A DNA stretch of 64,000 bases from Kaistella palustris DSM 21579. Lineage in GTDB: Bacteria > Bacteroidota > Bacteroidia > Flavobacteriales > Weeksellaceae. The notes beneath the pieces are model-generated. The model was not told the DNA's origin and ran no database searches. It saw only the letters and a list, made by a program, of their open reading frames with translations. Each line of letters starts with the position of its first letter. Positions within the stretch are counted from its first letter, which is position 1. The stretch covers positions 1-64,000 of the forward strand of contig NZ_AULL01000016.1 of the NCBI RefSeq assembly GCF_000422265.1, in the 5' to 3' direction. Positions 9,511 to 18,356 of this stretch are shown in pieces. The position numbers were made by a program, and so were the translations under genes.

Positions 9511-9987
9511 TCAGTACAAAATAATTTCGCAATTCGGCATTCGCTCCCGCATAACAGCTAACTTTCCTTCCACATTTTCTTCATCTTCATCTTCATTCAA
9601 ACAAACTTGTTTTAATGACTGGTTATTTAGATCCTCGCATAAATCCGTTAAAGTTATCTGAGTTTTGCTAATATCCAGAGTTTCCAGATTTTTCATTTCA
9701 TTAAAAAAAGGAATACTTGCCTTGGTTATATTCTGATGTCGCCGTAAAAACAAATTTTTTAGCTGTTCAAATTTCAGCATATATTCCACGGCTTTGTCTG
9801 TAATTTCACTGCCTTTTAAATGGACATCAACAATTGAAGTTACCCTTAAAGTAAAAAAATAAAAAAAGTCATCGTCTTCGTTCCCGTCAATTGACCAGAT
9901 CTGATCCCAGTTTTCATGCAGTTGTGAAGGCTTATCCAAATGATAATGCTTTTGCCAAAATTGTTTTTCCTTTTTCGAAAATTGCAT
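9511..9987 (-). CDS. Small leucine-rich-repeat protein
   Basis: A 158-aa protein with no signal peptide. From about residue 50 it shows degenerate leucine-rich repeats of about 23-25 residues, with strands such as IVDVHLKGSEITD, LKNLFLRRHQNIT and LETLDISKTQIT. Such repeats normally form a curved protein-binding surface. The N-terminal ~40 residues are aromatic and acidic, and the C-terminal part has an acidic patch (NEDEDEE). It is the last gene of a probable three-gene minus-strand operon, 32 bp after the preceding gene. Its cytosolic location contrasts with the two exported proteins before it. The binding partner is unknown. Confidence 0.75.
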   Translation of the reverse strand: MQFSKKEKQFWQKHYHLDKPSQLHENWDQIWSIDGNEDDDFFYFFTLRVTSIVDVHLKGSEITDKAVEYMLKFEQLKNLFLRRHQNITKASIPFFNEMKNLETLDISKTQITLTDLCEDLNNQSLKQVCLNEDEDEENVEGKLAVMRERMPNCEIILY

Positions 9988-10019
9988 CGTCTCCTTTTTA
10001 TTAAGAAATATCAGTCTCT

Positions 10020-11006
10020 TTAATTCTTATTCTTTGCAGTATTTGCCAGAATCTCTTCAAATTCGTCAAGTTCTGCGTAATCTTTATATCTAAAGGGAAT
10101 ATGTAGCCAACCCGATCCACGTGTCATCAATTCCACTTTGGTATGATCGCTTCCCGGACCGTGCTGAATATAGCCATCTATAAGACCGAATCTAAGGGCA
10201 TTACTGTTGTCGAAATTTGTCTTATTTGTAGAATAATGGATTAACTTTATATTATCAAACGGTAGGAAGAACCATTCGTCAACAGTGCGATAGATATTTT
10301 TTGGGGCAGAAATATTATGCACATAAATGACGATACCGTCGTTATTGATTTTATAGTTGAAAGTCTGTTCATCACCCTGCGAAGTTACTTTGGATTTTAC
10401 GAAATGCTCTGCAAAAAAGCTTTTTACATAAGCAAGGTCATTGCCGTTAATGGTTGAAATATCTGTTTTATCAGCAACCGTTTTCGAGCTTTTTCCTTCA
10501 CTGTTATTTTCACACTCAAATTTGTAGGATTCTGCCGCAACAGTGACAGTCACTCCAGTCACTCCAAAAAAATTAATCGTTTTAATTTCGACTTTATAAT
10601 TACCATCAACACCTGTCCAGACACCGTCTGCATTGAGCGGTTCAGCACTAATATTCGGTTTGCCGCAAATTTGCCGGAAATCGTTTTCTTTGATAAAGGC
10701 GATAATTTTTGCGGCTTCAGAATCGCTGAAATCTTCAAATTTCACCGCATAAATGGTATTGTTTTTTGAGTAAACCTGCAGTGGTTCTTCCGTCACGCCT
10801 TCAAAATACTGCAATAGGTAGCCGCCAACTGTTTCATCATCATTTTTATCGTAAACCGGGTAGCCTTGAGATTTCATCATTCGTGGAATTTCCGTGAGGC
10901 TTTCTCCGATGAAATACTGCAGGTCGCGCAGGTTGGAAGGATGTTTTTGGCAGAAAAACAGCGCGGTCCCAAATAAGAATACTGTAATTGATAAAATTCT
11001 TTTCAT
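10020..11006 (-). CDS. Exported protein of unknown function, 328 aa
   Basis: Family not recognised. I chose the ATG at 11006 because it directly starts a good signal peptide (MKRILSITVFLFGTALFFCQ). The open frame reaches back to a TTG at 11036, but those ten extra residues would spoil the signal. The mature part is mixed alpha/beta with several short repeated-looking stretches of strands (for example GVTGVTVTVAAESYKFEC) and no catalytic signature. Middle gene of the three-gene set, 56 bp after the 211-aa gene and 32 bp before the LRR gene. A periplasmic or surface role is inferred from the signal peptide only. Confidence 0.75.
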   Translation of the reverse strand: MKRILSITVFLFGTALFFCQKHPSNLRDLQYFIGESLTEIPRMMKSQGYPVYDKNDDETVGGYLLQYFEGVTEEPLQVYSKNNTIYAVKFEDFSDSEAAKIIAFIKENDFRQICGKPNISAEPLNADGVWTGVDGNYKVEIKTINFFGVTGVTVTVAAESYKFECENNSEGKSSKTVADKTDISTINGNDLAYVKSFFAEHFVKSKVTSQGDEQTFNYKINNDGIVIYVHNISAPKNIYRTVDEWFFLPFDNIKLIHYSTNKTNFDNSNALRFGLIDGYIQHGPGSDHTKVELMTRGSGWLHIPFRYKDYAELDEFEEILANTAKNKN

Positions 11007-11062
11007 TTTTAAAGTTTTAATTGAGCTGGTAAACAAAATAGAACGCGGATTCGGAATTTGAT

Positions 11063-11698
11063 CTAATTTTTTCTGTTTTTAAAATCTTCCTGCGCTTTTT
11101 TTTCAGCTTCAACCCGTTGTTGATTGGGTTTGGGCCATTCTGTATTTTTTTTCCTTTTGAATCGTTCTGCTGCTTCATCCTGTTTTCGTTGCGCCATTTT
11201 ATCACTATAATAATATTTCCAAATCGTTTCAAAAGCCTTGTAAATAGGAGTTCGCGTAATGTCGTCTTCATCGTTCACGTAGATGTTTACGGTTTCCGTT
11301 TTATCTTTAATGGTGAAACCAATATGCAGCGCGACCGGAATCTGCTCTGTTTCTGTTCCGTGAATCGTAACTGTCTCGCCGCCATAAGGTTTTATTTCGC
11401 TCACATTTTTAAAATCGAATTCTATTTGGTGATGTGATTGATGATCCTCTTCATCAAAAGTGTCGAAGGTTAATTTAAAAAATGCGCCGGAGAAACTGGC
11501 TTTATAATTTTTGGAAAGTGTTTTTTCCTTTCCGTCTTGCAAATATTCAGTGGTGAAATCCGTGTAATAACTGATGATGAAATCTTTCGCGGCGGCGACA
11601 GTGGAATTTTCGTCTGCGCGGTTTTCTTTCACTGAGTAGGTTTGTGAGATGCCGGAAATAAAACAAATAAGCAGAAGGACTGTTGCAACTTTCTTCAT
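11063..11698 (-). CDS. Exported protein of unknown function, 211 aa
   Basis: Family not recognised. The start is the ATG at 11698 (a TTG lies one codon upstream). Residues 1-20 form a signal peptide (MKKVATVLLLICFISGIS). The body (residues 30-150) looks like a small beta-rich domain with an acidic, histidine-containing stretch (DEEDHQSHHQIEFDF). The C-terminal ~45 residues are highly charged and helical (KMAQRKQDEAAERFKRKK), perhaps a coiled coil. First gene of the three-gene minus-strand set. The ~180 bp upstream are very AT-rich and show no convincing promoter. Confidence 0.75.
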   Translation of the reverse strand: MKKVATVLLLICFISGISQTYSVKENRADENSTVAAAKDFIISYYTDFTTEYLQDGKEKTLSKNYKASFSGAFFKLTFDTFDEEDHQSHHQIEFDFKNVSEIKPYGGETVTIHGTETEQIPVALHIGFTIKDKTETVNIYVNDEDDITRTPIYKAFETIWKYYYSDKMAQRKQDEAAERFKRKKNTEWPKPNQQRVEAEKKAQEDFKNRKN

Positions 11699-11885
11699 CA
11701 AAAGGATTTTAATAGAGAATTTTGAAATTATAAATAATTAAATATTACCTGTAAAATATTTAATGAAGATCATTTACATTGCAATAAATATAGATATAAT
11801 TTTTATTTCCTGCCGAAAAGGTATGAAAATAAAAAAAGTAATTTGAAAGGTGCAGATAATTAATTTAGCTAAAAAATTATATCAG

Positions 11886-13490
11886 CTAAAACCGGCTCAG
11901 TATTCCCCAGTGAATTTTAGTATCTCCAAATTTGATGGGATTCCCAAATTCATTTCCATTAGAAAGCTGAAAACTCATCAGGCCAATCGGTAAAAAGAAA
12001 TTGAAACCCAGGCCGAAACTGTAGATTTTCGGTTTCAGACCAAGATTTTTATTATTCAATTGTCCGTACTGTCCAAAAACATCGAAGAATGCTTGATTCC
12101 CGACAAGATAGCGGTACTCCGCCGTTCCGAAATAATAGAAATCAGCCAGCAGTGAATTTTCATTAAAACCGCGAAAGGAATTCCAACCGCCAAAACGGAG
12201 GAGTTCATTTGTTGCAAAATCGTTTTTCGAATTCAGCAGCGCGGTTTCGCCACGAATGTTCAGATAGTTATTTCCTGAAATATAAAAATTTCGCTCACCT
12301 GAAAACAGAAAATTATTTTGTTGTACCGAAAGATCTTCTTTATCATAATTCGTTGAAATATAATCAGCTTCGGCGCGTAATCTTGTTTTATACTGAAAAA
12401 GCGCCACCTCCGAAGGTTCTGTAAATTCATACCAAAGACCAACGCCTTTCTTTGTAAAATCCTTGGCCTGCACAAAAAGTGAATCTGTAACAGTTGAAGT
12501 TTCGAGTCTCCCACGAAGTCCGAGTTTCTGCCGGTTATTTAAATGAAGGTAAACGCTCGGCAGCAGTTTTACAGTGGCGAAAGTTGAATCCTGCCGGTAA
12601 ATATTTACGTTGATGTTCGTTCCGATATTTGAGCCAAAAAGATAAGGAACGTCTGCCTGGAGGTCGAAAGTCTGGTCCTTATCCGGGTTTCGCTGCCAGA
12701 AAATATTCACCGTTTCGAAACTGTTGAACATATTCCGGAAGTTCACATTCAGGCTTCCGTTAAAGGTGAATTTTTCCGACTTATCGTTCCCAAAACCGAT
12801 AATACCGTCGAAACTGTTGGCTTTCTTCTTTTGCAGAAATAGAAATACCTGCGTAGAATCTTTAGTAAAAAGTGTTTGCGGTGGTTTTTCGAGCAACACG
12901 AACGGATGATTTTGTAAGGATTGGTTCAGCGCCACGAGATTTCTGTCGTCGTAAGTTCTACCTTTGAATTCTTTTTCCAGGTTTTTAACAAATCTTTTCG
13001 GAAGTTTCTCATAACCTTTAAAAACAAAACTGTCGATATTTCGTTTTTCTCCTTTAATAACGGAAATTTCCACCTGCGGAATCCCGTTTTTCAAGCCGGT
13101 GAATTTAGATTTTACGCGGTTGAAAGCATAACCCCTGTCTCTGTATTTTTCGCTGATCTCCTTTTTTAAAGAGTCCAGGTTTTTTGTGAAAAGTGTCGCG
13201 GTCAGTTTTGTAATTTCGCTGATCTCCGGAGTTAAAGTGACTTGGGCTTCGTTGAAGTTTTTGCCTTTGTCGTAATATATTTTTGTGAGCGAATCTTTTT
13301 TAATGACTTCTTTTACTTCTGTGAGATAAAAATTATGCTGCGACAGCGAATCCAGAAATTTCACTGCAGAAAGAGAATCCTTCACCTGGGTTTTATTTTG
13401 ATCCTGCAGATCAATCAGTTCATATCGGTCATGCTGCGCTTTCACAAAAACACATAGGAGTAGCAGGAATATGCTGTAAAGAAATTTCAA
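11886..13490 (-). CDS. Omp85/BamA-like outer membrane protein
   Basis: A 534-aa protein with a signal peptide (MKFLYSIFLLLLCVFVKAQ), an N-terminal periplasmic part of about 200 residues that looks like POTRA-type repeats (for example KRNIDSFVFKGYEKLPKRF), and a C-terminal beta-barrel ending in an aromatic residue (GILSRF). The barrel carries an FRGF sequence near residue 455, matching the conserved (V/F)RG(F/Y) loop of Omp85 proteins. That family inserts or translocates outer-membrane proteins. It is shorter than BamA (about 800 aa), so a dedicated or accessory role is more likely. The start codon is TTG: no ATG exists that would keep the signal peptide. Single gene, divergent from nadD. Confidence 0.8.
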   Translation of the reverse strand: MKFLYSIFLLLLCVFVKAQHDRYELIDLQDQNKTQVKDSLSAVKFLDSLSQHNFYLTEVKEVIKKDSLTKIYYDKGKNFNEAQVTLTPEISEITKLTATLFTKNLDSLKKEISEKYRDRGYAFNRVKSKFTGLKNGIPQVEISVIKGEKRNIDSFVFKGYEKLPKRFVKNLEKEFKGRTYDDRNLVALNQSLQNHPFVLLEKPPQTLFTKDSTQVFLFLQKKKANSFDGIIGFGNDKSEKFTFNGSLNVNFRNMFNSFETVNIFWQRNPDKDQTFDLQADVPYLFGSNIGTNINVNIYRQDSTFATVKLLPSVYLHLNNRQKLGLRGRLETSTVTDSLFVQAKDFTKKGVGLWYEFTEPSEVALFQYKTRLRAEADYISTNYDKEDLSVQQNNFLFSGERNFYISGNNYLNIRGETALLNSKNDFATNELLRFGGWNSFRGFNENSLLADFYYFGTAEYRYLVGNQAFFDVFGQYGQLNNKNLGLKPKIYSFGLGFNFFLPIGLMSFQLSNGNEFGNPIKFGDTKIHWGILSRF

Positions 13491-13651
13491 TAAAAAGGTT
13501 TTATCAATTGGAACTCAATTTACGTTAAGTTTATTATATTGAACACTAAATTTTCACTTGCTTTTTCTTTCTTTAATGGCGCTTTACGAAGTGTGTCGAA
13601 CATTAATAAAGTTTAGGGAAATTTTTAATTTTAAAGCGACATCAATAAAGT

Positions 13652-14239
13652 ATGAAAAAAGTAGGATTGTTTTTTGGGAGTTTTAATCCGATACACATTG
13701 GACACTTGATCCTGGCCAATTATATTCTGGAGAATTCGGATATGGATGAACTGTGGTTCGTGGTAAGTCCGCAAAATCCCTTTAAAGAAAAAAAATCTTT
13801 GTTAAAGGATCATCACAGGCTCGATATGGTGCAGCTCGCCCTGAAGAATTATCCCAAAATGCGCGCTTCAAATGTAGAGTTTTCGCTGCCGCAACCCAGT
13901 TACACGGTTGATACTCTGACTTATCTTCATGAGAAATTCCCGGACTATTCTTTTGCACTGATCATGGGCGAAGATAATCTGGCAGGACTTGCAAAATGGA
14001 AAAATGCCGCGAACTTAATCAAGAATCACCAGATCATTGTGTATCCACGTTTGCAAACTTCGGAAATTAAATCATCATCAAAATATCCGGAACATGAGCA
14101 TATTTCACTCATCAATGCGCCAATCGTTGAGCTTTCTGCTACAGAGATCAGAACAATGATCAAGGAGGGAAAAAATGTACGCCCCATGTTACCGCCGGAG
14201 GTTTTCGACTATCTCGACGGCAGCAGCTTTTATAAGTAG
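13652..14239 (+). CDS. nadD: Nicotinate-nucleotide adenylyltransferase
   Basis: A 195-aa enzyme transferring AMP from ATP to nicotinate mononucleotide to make deamido-NAD, the penultimate step of NAD synthesis, in the cytosol. The N-terminus shows the nucleotidyltransferase signature GSFNPIHIGH (residues 8-17), and the C-terminal half has the SATEIR motif (near residue 165) of the same family. Length is normal for NadD. The ATG at 13652 puts the first beta strand right at the start, as usual. Upstream DNA is AT-rich. Divergent from the Omp85 gene. Confidence 0.93.
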   Translation: MKKVGLFFGSFNPIHIGHLILANYILENSDMDELWFVVSPQNPFKEKKSLLKDHHRLDMVQLALKNYPKMRASNVEFSLPQPSYTVDTLTYLHEKFPDYSFALIMGEDNLAGLAKWKNAANLIKNHQIIVYPRLQTSEIKSSSKYPEHEHISLINAPIVELSATEIRTMIKEGKNVRPMLPPEVFDYLDGSSFYK

Positions 14240-14268
14240 AACGGCTCAGCGCACAGTTTAAATTTGCC

Positions 14269-14276
14269 TATTTTTG
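14269..14276 (+). promoter_or_regulatory. Probable -7 promoter element
   Basis: TATTTTTG matches the Bacteroidetes -7 consensus and lies 46 bp before the ATG of the small membrane protein gene at 14323. No clear -33 TTG at correct spacing. Confidence 0.4.
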
Positions 14277-14322
14277 CGGCGTTGCATTTTCAAAATAGTA
14301 AGGCGCAACAAAAATTTGAAAC

Positions 14323-14661
14323 ATGGATTTTATTACAAAATTTTTCGATAAATATTCTGAGGAAAAAATTGCACATTGGTTCAAGCAGATTTCTGTCGCC
14401 GAAGCAATTTCCTGGTGTCTGCTTTCCAGCGCGATGGTCTGGATCCGGTACGACCGCGACGGACTTTTGCCTACGATCTACATCATCATTATCGGGAATA
14501 TACACGGCTTATTTTTTACGCTGTATTTACTGCTTTTGATCCCGGCCCGAAAAATTTTCCGGTGGGACGATGAAGATACAGTTTTTGCCTTGATCGCCGC
14601 CTTTTTTCCGTTTGCAACCATTTGGGTAGAAAAAAAGCTTGCCAAAATTAATCGCGAGTAG
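14323..14661 (+). CDS. DUF3817-like small integral membrane protein
   Basis: A 112-aa protein with three hydrophobic segments, roughly residues 26-42 (AISWCLLSSAMVW), 50-74 (TIYIIIIGNIHGLFFTLYLLLL) and 86-100. The layout, with an AxSWxLL stretch and a GNIHG motif before the second helix, resembles the DUF3817 family. Function is unknown. It follows nadD by 83 bp but has its own -7 box, so it need not be in the same transcript. No catalytic residues can be pointed out. Confidence 0.7.
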   Translation: MDFITKFFDKYSEEKIAHWFKQISVAEAISWCLLSSAMVWIRYDRDGLLPTIYIIIIGNIHGLFFTLYLLLLIPARKIFRWDDEDTVFALIAAFFPFATIWVEKKLAKINRE

Positions 14662-14843
14662 CACCGCAAAATAGTTTGCAGAAACAAGAGAGTGGAAGTT
14701 TTTCCGCTCTTTTTTTGTGTTTGAATGTAATGTTTTCGGCTTTCCGGTTGTCTACATAATGACGACATTTATTTTAACTTAATTTTTTAACCCTGATAAT
14801 CAATGTCTTAATTGTCGAATATGAAGTTATTTACTACTTTGTA

Positions 14844-14875
14844 TTGCATAATACTATAACATTGATATATCTTTG
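14844..14875 (+). promoter_or_regulatory. Promoter of the outer-membrane barrel gene
   Basis: A TTG at 14844-14846 and TATCTTTG at 14868-14875 are separated by 21 bp, a full match to the Bacteroidetes sigma-A promoter. The start codon follows 115 bp later, leaving a leader of about 105 nt. Confidence 0.7.
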
Positions 14876-14910
14876 CATTGTTATACTACTAAAGAAACTA
14901 ATAGCTGAAG

Positions 14911-14971
14911 AAAAGAAGGAAGGCAAAAACGAATAACCAGACCTAAACTAATAACTAACCTTCCTTCTTTT
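14911..14971 (+). promoter_or_regulatory. Long inverted repeat in the 5' leader (possible attenuator)
   Basis: AAAAGAAGGAAGG (14911-14923) and its exact complement CCTTCCTTCTTTT (14959-14971) can form a 13-bp stem with a 35-nt loop. A pyrimidine- and T-rich tract follows (14966-14978), and the start codon is 20 bp beyond the second arm. This resembles a terminator-like hairpin in the leader, or an RNA stem that could hide the ribosome entry site. No riboswitch class was recognised. Confidence 0.45.
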
Positions 14972-14990
14972 TCTTTTTAAAAATTAAACC

Positions 14991-17207
14991 ATGAAAAAAT
15001 TCCTCATCACTCTTTCGCTTCTTTCCGGATTTGTGGCATTTGCCCAGGGAAATCCCAAAACTGATTCTGTGAAAACACAGGAGATCAAAGAAGTTACACT
15101 GACTAAAAAAGTTTTCAAGAAAGAAAGCGACCGTTTTGTCTACGATGTAGCTGCCTCGCCGGTTGCAAAAGGTAATACAGCGTTCGGACTGTTAAAGGAA
15201 ACGCCGCTGGTTTCTTCCACCGACGGAAAAACTTTAAAAATAGCAGGAAAATCCAGCACCGTAATTTATCTGAATGGTAGACCAACCCAAATGGACGCCG
15301 ACGGTCTGGAGCAGTTCCTGAAAAATACACCGGCAGAAAATATTCAAAAAATTGAGGTGATCACCACGCCGGGCAGTGAATACAGGGTGGAATCCAGCGA
15401 AGGAATCATCAATATCGTGCTGAAAAAGAAAAGCAGCAACGGCCTCAATGGAAACCTGCGCTTATTCAACAACCAAAGTTATCACAATGCGGCCGGCGCA
15501 GGAGCATCTGTAAATTACAGAAAAGATAAACTGGGAATAAATGCCAATATCAATACCAGTGAGAATATTCAGGAACAGTATTACATTCTCCGGAACGGGA
15601 ACAGCGCCGCCTTTAACCAGACTGAAGGACATATGACTGATCCCAACAAAAATCTGGGCGGTTATTTAAACATTGATTATCAGCTTACAGACATGAGTAA
15701 TCTGGCGCTGACTTACAATTCCCGCGCAAACAAAAGTTACAATTCCCTCGGCAGTCTTTTTAACACCACTACAGATCTCACTAATAATACAACGGATTAT
15801 ACCTGGACCAAGAATAAGGAAGACGCGCGGTCGTATAATAACTCACTGAATCTGAATTATGAACTGAAGACAGACTCGCTCGGCAGTAAACTGAATTTAA
15901 ATGCTGCAGGCCTTATATACAAGCGGTTTGAAACATCTACCCATTTAACCTTGGCCTCAGATATACAGGGAAATGACAACGGAACGGTAGTGCGGATCGA
16001 TCAGTCGCAACCGCAGATCATTCACAATTTTTCTGCCACTGCAGATTATGTGCAGAAATTTAAAAATGATTATACGGTTTCCGTCGGTGGGAATTACAAT
16101 AAAACAAAAACCGATAACGATACGCAATACGAGGAATTCAATTACCTGACTCAAATCTCAGAACAACTGCCGAATTATTTCCGGTATGATGAGAATATCT
16201 TCGGCGGTTACCTGACTGTAGAAAAAATATTTTCGCCAAAGTTTTCAGCTAAGGCCGGCGCACGTTACGAACTGACGCAAAGTGTGGGGAATTCCGACAA
16301 TGCTCAGGATGCAAACCTCCGCAATATCGAAAGAGATTATGATAAAGTGTTGCCGTATTTCAGTTTCAATTATGCCATCAACGAAAAAAATAATATTTCT
16401 TACGCTTTCTCGAGCCGTATGCGCAGACCGAGCTTCTGGGAACTGAATCCGGTAAAGCATGTGCTGACGGAATTCAATTACATTCAGAATAACCCTTTTG
16501 TGAAAGCTTCGACATCCTATTCTCATGAGTTTACGTACATGTACAAAAACACCTATTTCTTTGTGGTGAATCACAGTCTGAAAAAAGATGCCATCACACA
16601 GGTGCCGCTTCAAGGAATGATAAACGGTCAAAATCAGCTCCGCTATATCCGCACAAATTTTGGCGATAAGCAGGAAATGAGCGCCACAGTGGGAATGCAG
16701 AAATCTTACTTTAAAGGTTGGCTGAGTTCTAATTTCAATATCGGTATGCAGCGCAACATTAATGATGGAAGTTTAAGTCAGGATCCGATCAGCGGAGATA
16801 TTTTTCCGCTTTACGAAAACCATACGGCCTCCAACAGTTTGCTCATTCAGACAAATAATAACCTGCAGCTCGACAAAAAGAAAACGTGGTTTCTGGGTGT
16901 AAATTATTGGTATGTCGATAAACAGCAGATTGAACTGGGCCTGCTTGATGAGTTGATGAGCCTTGATCTTACTGTAAAAAAGCTGTGGAATAACTGGACA
17001 TTTGCAGTGGCTGTAGAAGATGTTTTGGGTACTAATAAAAATATTATTTCAGATTACCAGAAAAACGGAAACTTCAATTACGTAAACCAAAACGGCTACA
17101 ACAGAAACGTAGAACTGACGATTGTGTACAACTTCGGAAATCAAAAGGTGAAAAAAGTACGCGATATCGACAGCGCAGATAAAGACATTAAAAACCGCAC
17201 CCGATAA
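14991..17207 (+). CDS. TonB-dependent-receptor-like outer-membrane beta-barrel protein
   Basis: A 738-aa outer-membrane protein. The signal peptide is MKKFLITLSLLSGFVAFAQ. A plug-like domain follows (about residues 30-145): SSTVIYLNGRPTQM, then IQKIEVITTPGSEYRVESSEGIINIVLKK, which is the typical end of a TonB plug. The rest (about 150-720) is a long beta-barrel of the 'outer membrane beta-barrel' type (OMP_b-brl_3). There is no N-terminal carboxypeptidase-like domain. These proteins import siderophores, metals or other substrates, but the substrate cannot be read here. The last strands (NVELTIVYNFGNQKVKKVRD) are followed by a charged tail instead of the usual terminal aromatic. Monocistronic: own promoter and terminator. 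The leader hairpin suggests regulation after initiation. Confidence 0.85.
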   Translation: MKKFLITLSLLSGFVAFAQGNPKTDSVKTQEIKEVTLTKKVFKKESDRFVYDVAASPVAKGNTAFGLLKETPLVSSTDGKTLKIAGKSSTVIYLNGRPTQMDADGLEQFLKNTPAENIQKIEVITTPGSEYRVESSEGIINIVLKKKSSNGLNGNLRLFNNQSYHNAAGAGASVNYRKDKLGINANINTSENIQEQYYILRNGNSAAFNQTEGHMTDPNKNLGGYLNIDYQLTDMSNLALTYNSRANKSYNSLGSLFNTTTDLTNNTTDYTWTKNKEDARSYNNSLNLNYELKTDSLGSKLNLNAAGLIYKRFETSTHLTLASDIQGNDNGTVVRIDQSQPQIIHNFSATADYVQKFKNDYTVSVGGNYNKTKTDNDTQYEEFNYLTQISEQLPNYFRYDENIFGGYLTVEKIFSPKFSAKAGARYELTQSVGNSDNAQDANLRNIERDYDKVLPYFSFNYAINEKNNISYAFSSRMRRPSFWELNPVKHVLTEFNYIQNNPFVKASTSYSHEFTYMYKNTYFFVVNHSLKKDAITQVPLQGMINGQNQLRYIRTNFGDKQEMSATVGMQKSYFKGWLSSNFNIGMQRNINDGSLSQDPISGDIFPLYENHTASNSLLIQTNNNLQLDKKKTWFLGVNYWYVDKQQIELGLLDELMSLDLTVKKLWNNWTFAVAVEDVLGTNKNIISDYQKNGNFNYVNQNGYNRNVELTIVYNFGNQKVKKVRDIDSADKDIKNRTR

Positions 17208-17241
17208 TTTCAATTTTCATAACAGTTATTTTTTTTTCGCG

Positions 17242-17275
17242 AAAGCCCTTAGAATTTTTTTTAAGGGCTTTTTTG
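17242..17275 (+). terminator. Terminator after the outer-membrane barrel gene
   Basis: A 10-bp stem (AAAGCCCTTA at 17242-17251 with its complement at 17262-17271) is followed by a T run. Confidence 0.85.
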
Positions 17276-17395
17276 TTTTCCGGTAACTGAACCTTTGTGG
17301 AGACATCGGTCTGGTAGTCCTGTTAACAGATGGAAGAATTCGCGAAACATCTCAAAACATCCGATAATTTCATTTATTTTTACGAAAATTTTTTG

Positions 17396-18256
17396 ATGAA
17401 GTACAAATATCTTTTCGTTTTGTTTTTTGCCGGCTCGCTTGTTTTTGCACAGGAGCGGAAACCGATGAAAGAAGGCACACTGACAACGGTAACCGGTGAG
17501 AAAATCCCCTTCAAAGATCTGACCTGGAAAAATGGCAAAGCCTATTATATCAATGCCTCCAATAAGTTGCAGGAAGAACTTTTTGAACCGTCTATCAAGG
17601 AAATCACGGATCAGTTTCCGAATCCTGAAAGCAGTGGAAATACGTCTTTTTCAGCAGCGGAAATTGCCAGTCTTAAAAAAACCAGCTTGCCGGAAGGTAT
17701 TTACGCTACGAAAGCGGACTTTGCTGCAAAACAGCCGTCGAAGATTCAAAAACTTACGAAAAAAGGACTCATCGGTTTTGAGAAAACTGTCGTAAACGAC
17801 GACGCACTGGATTGTTTTTTCTACGATCAAACCACCGACCGCAAACTGAAAAATGTTTTTGCGGTTGTGTACAACGGTGATCTCTACTTTAATGTGCAAA
17901 GTATTCTGAACAACAGAAACAAAACTGACCGCGCACAGGGCTCAGATTTCCCCAACAGTTTTACCAAAGTCACCATTCAGGGCGAAAATTATTTTTATAC
18001 CGAAGTCGTTCTTGCAAATATCTGGGCCAAAGGTCTTGCCTACAATATGGGCCCGGCAGGTGGGGCAATGGCTTCAACCCTTAATCAGAGTAAAGGCGTT
18101 GTGTGGGACGTAAAAAATGATGAATTCAATATCTTTAAAAATTGCGCAGATTATAACGACTTTATCAGAGATAAAGCTCCGCACGATATTTTAAACTGTA
18201 AAAATGATTTCTACGACCAGGTTTTTGTGCGCAGAACCATTGAAAAAATCAAATAG
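17396..18256 (+). CDS. Exported protein of unknown function, 286 aa
   Basis: Family not recognised. The ATG at 17396 starts a clear signal peptide (MKYKYLFVLFFAGSLVFAQ). The open frame reaches back to 17330, but those 22 residues have no signal character. Residues ~30-60 read like a short domain found in many Bacteroidetes exported proteins (GTLTTVTGEKIPFKDLTW). The middle carries a hydrophobic Gly/Ala patch (GPAGGAMAS), and there are three cysteines (two in the last ~45 residues). Single gene closed by a terminator. The site of action is probably the periplasm. Confidence 0.75.
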   Translation: MKYKYLFVLFFAGSLVFAQERKPMKEGTLTTVTGEKIPFKDLTWKNGKAYYINASNKLQEELFEPSIKEITDQFPNPESSGNTSFSAAEIASLKKTSLPEGIYATKADFAAKQPSKIQKLTKKGLIGFEKTVVNDDALDCFFYDQTTDRKLKNVFAVVYNGDLYFNVQSILNNRNKTDRAQGSDFPNSFTKVTIQGENYFYTEVVLANIWAKGLAYNMGPAGGAMASTLNQSKGVVWDVKNDEFNIFKNCADYNDFIRDKAPHDILNCKNDFYDQVFVRRTIEKIK

Positions 18257-18276
18257 AGATTAAAAAACATAAACCT

Positions 18277-18305
18277 AAAAAGCCACTCAGACAGTGGCTT
18301 TTTTA
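18277..18305. terminator. Bidirectional terminator
   Basis: The stem AGCCACT (18281-18287) with its complement at 18293-18299 is extended by A/T pairs on both sides, giving a T run in either direction. It serves the exported-protein gene ending at 18256 and the convergent ctlX gene ending at 18357. Confidence 0.85.
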
Positions 18306-18356
18306 ATTTGTGAAGAACGGTGAAGGATTTCTTTAAAGTCTTCTGAAACGTTCAAC

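Noticed and set aside
17330..17395. Extended N-terminus of the exported protein
   Set aside because: The internal ATG at 17396 starts a normal signal peptide. The extra 22 residues do not fit.
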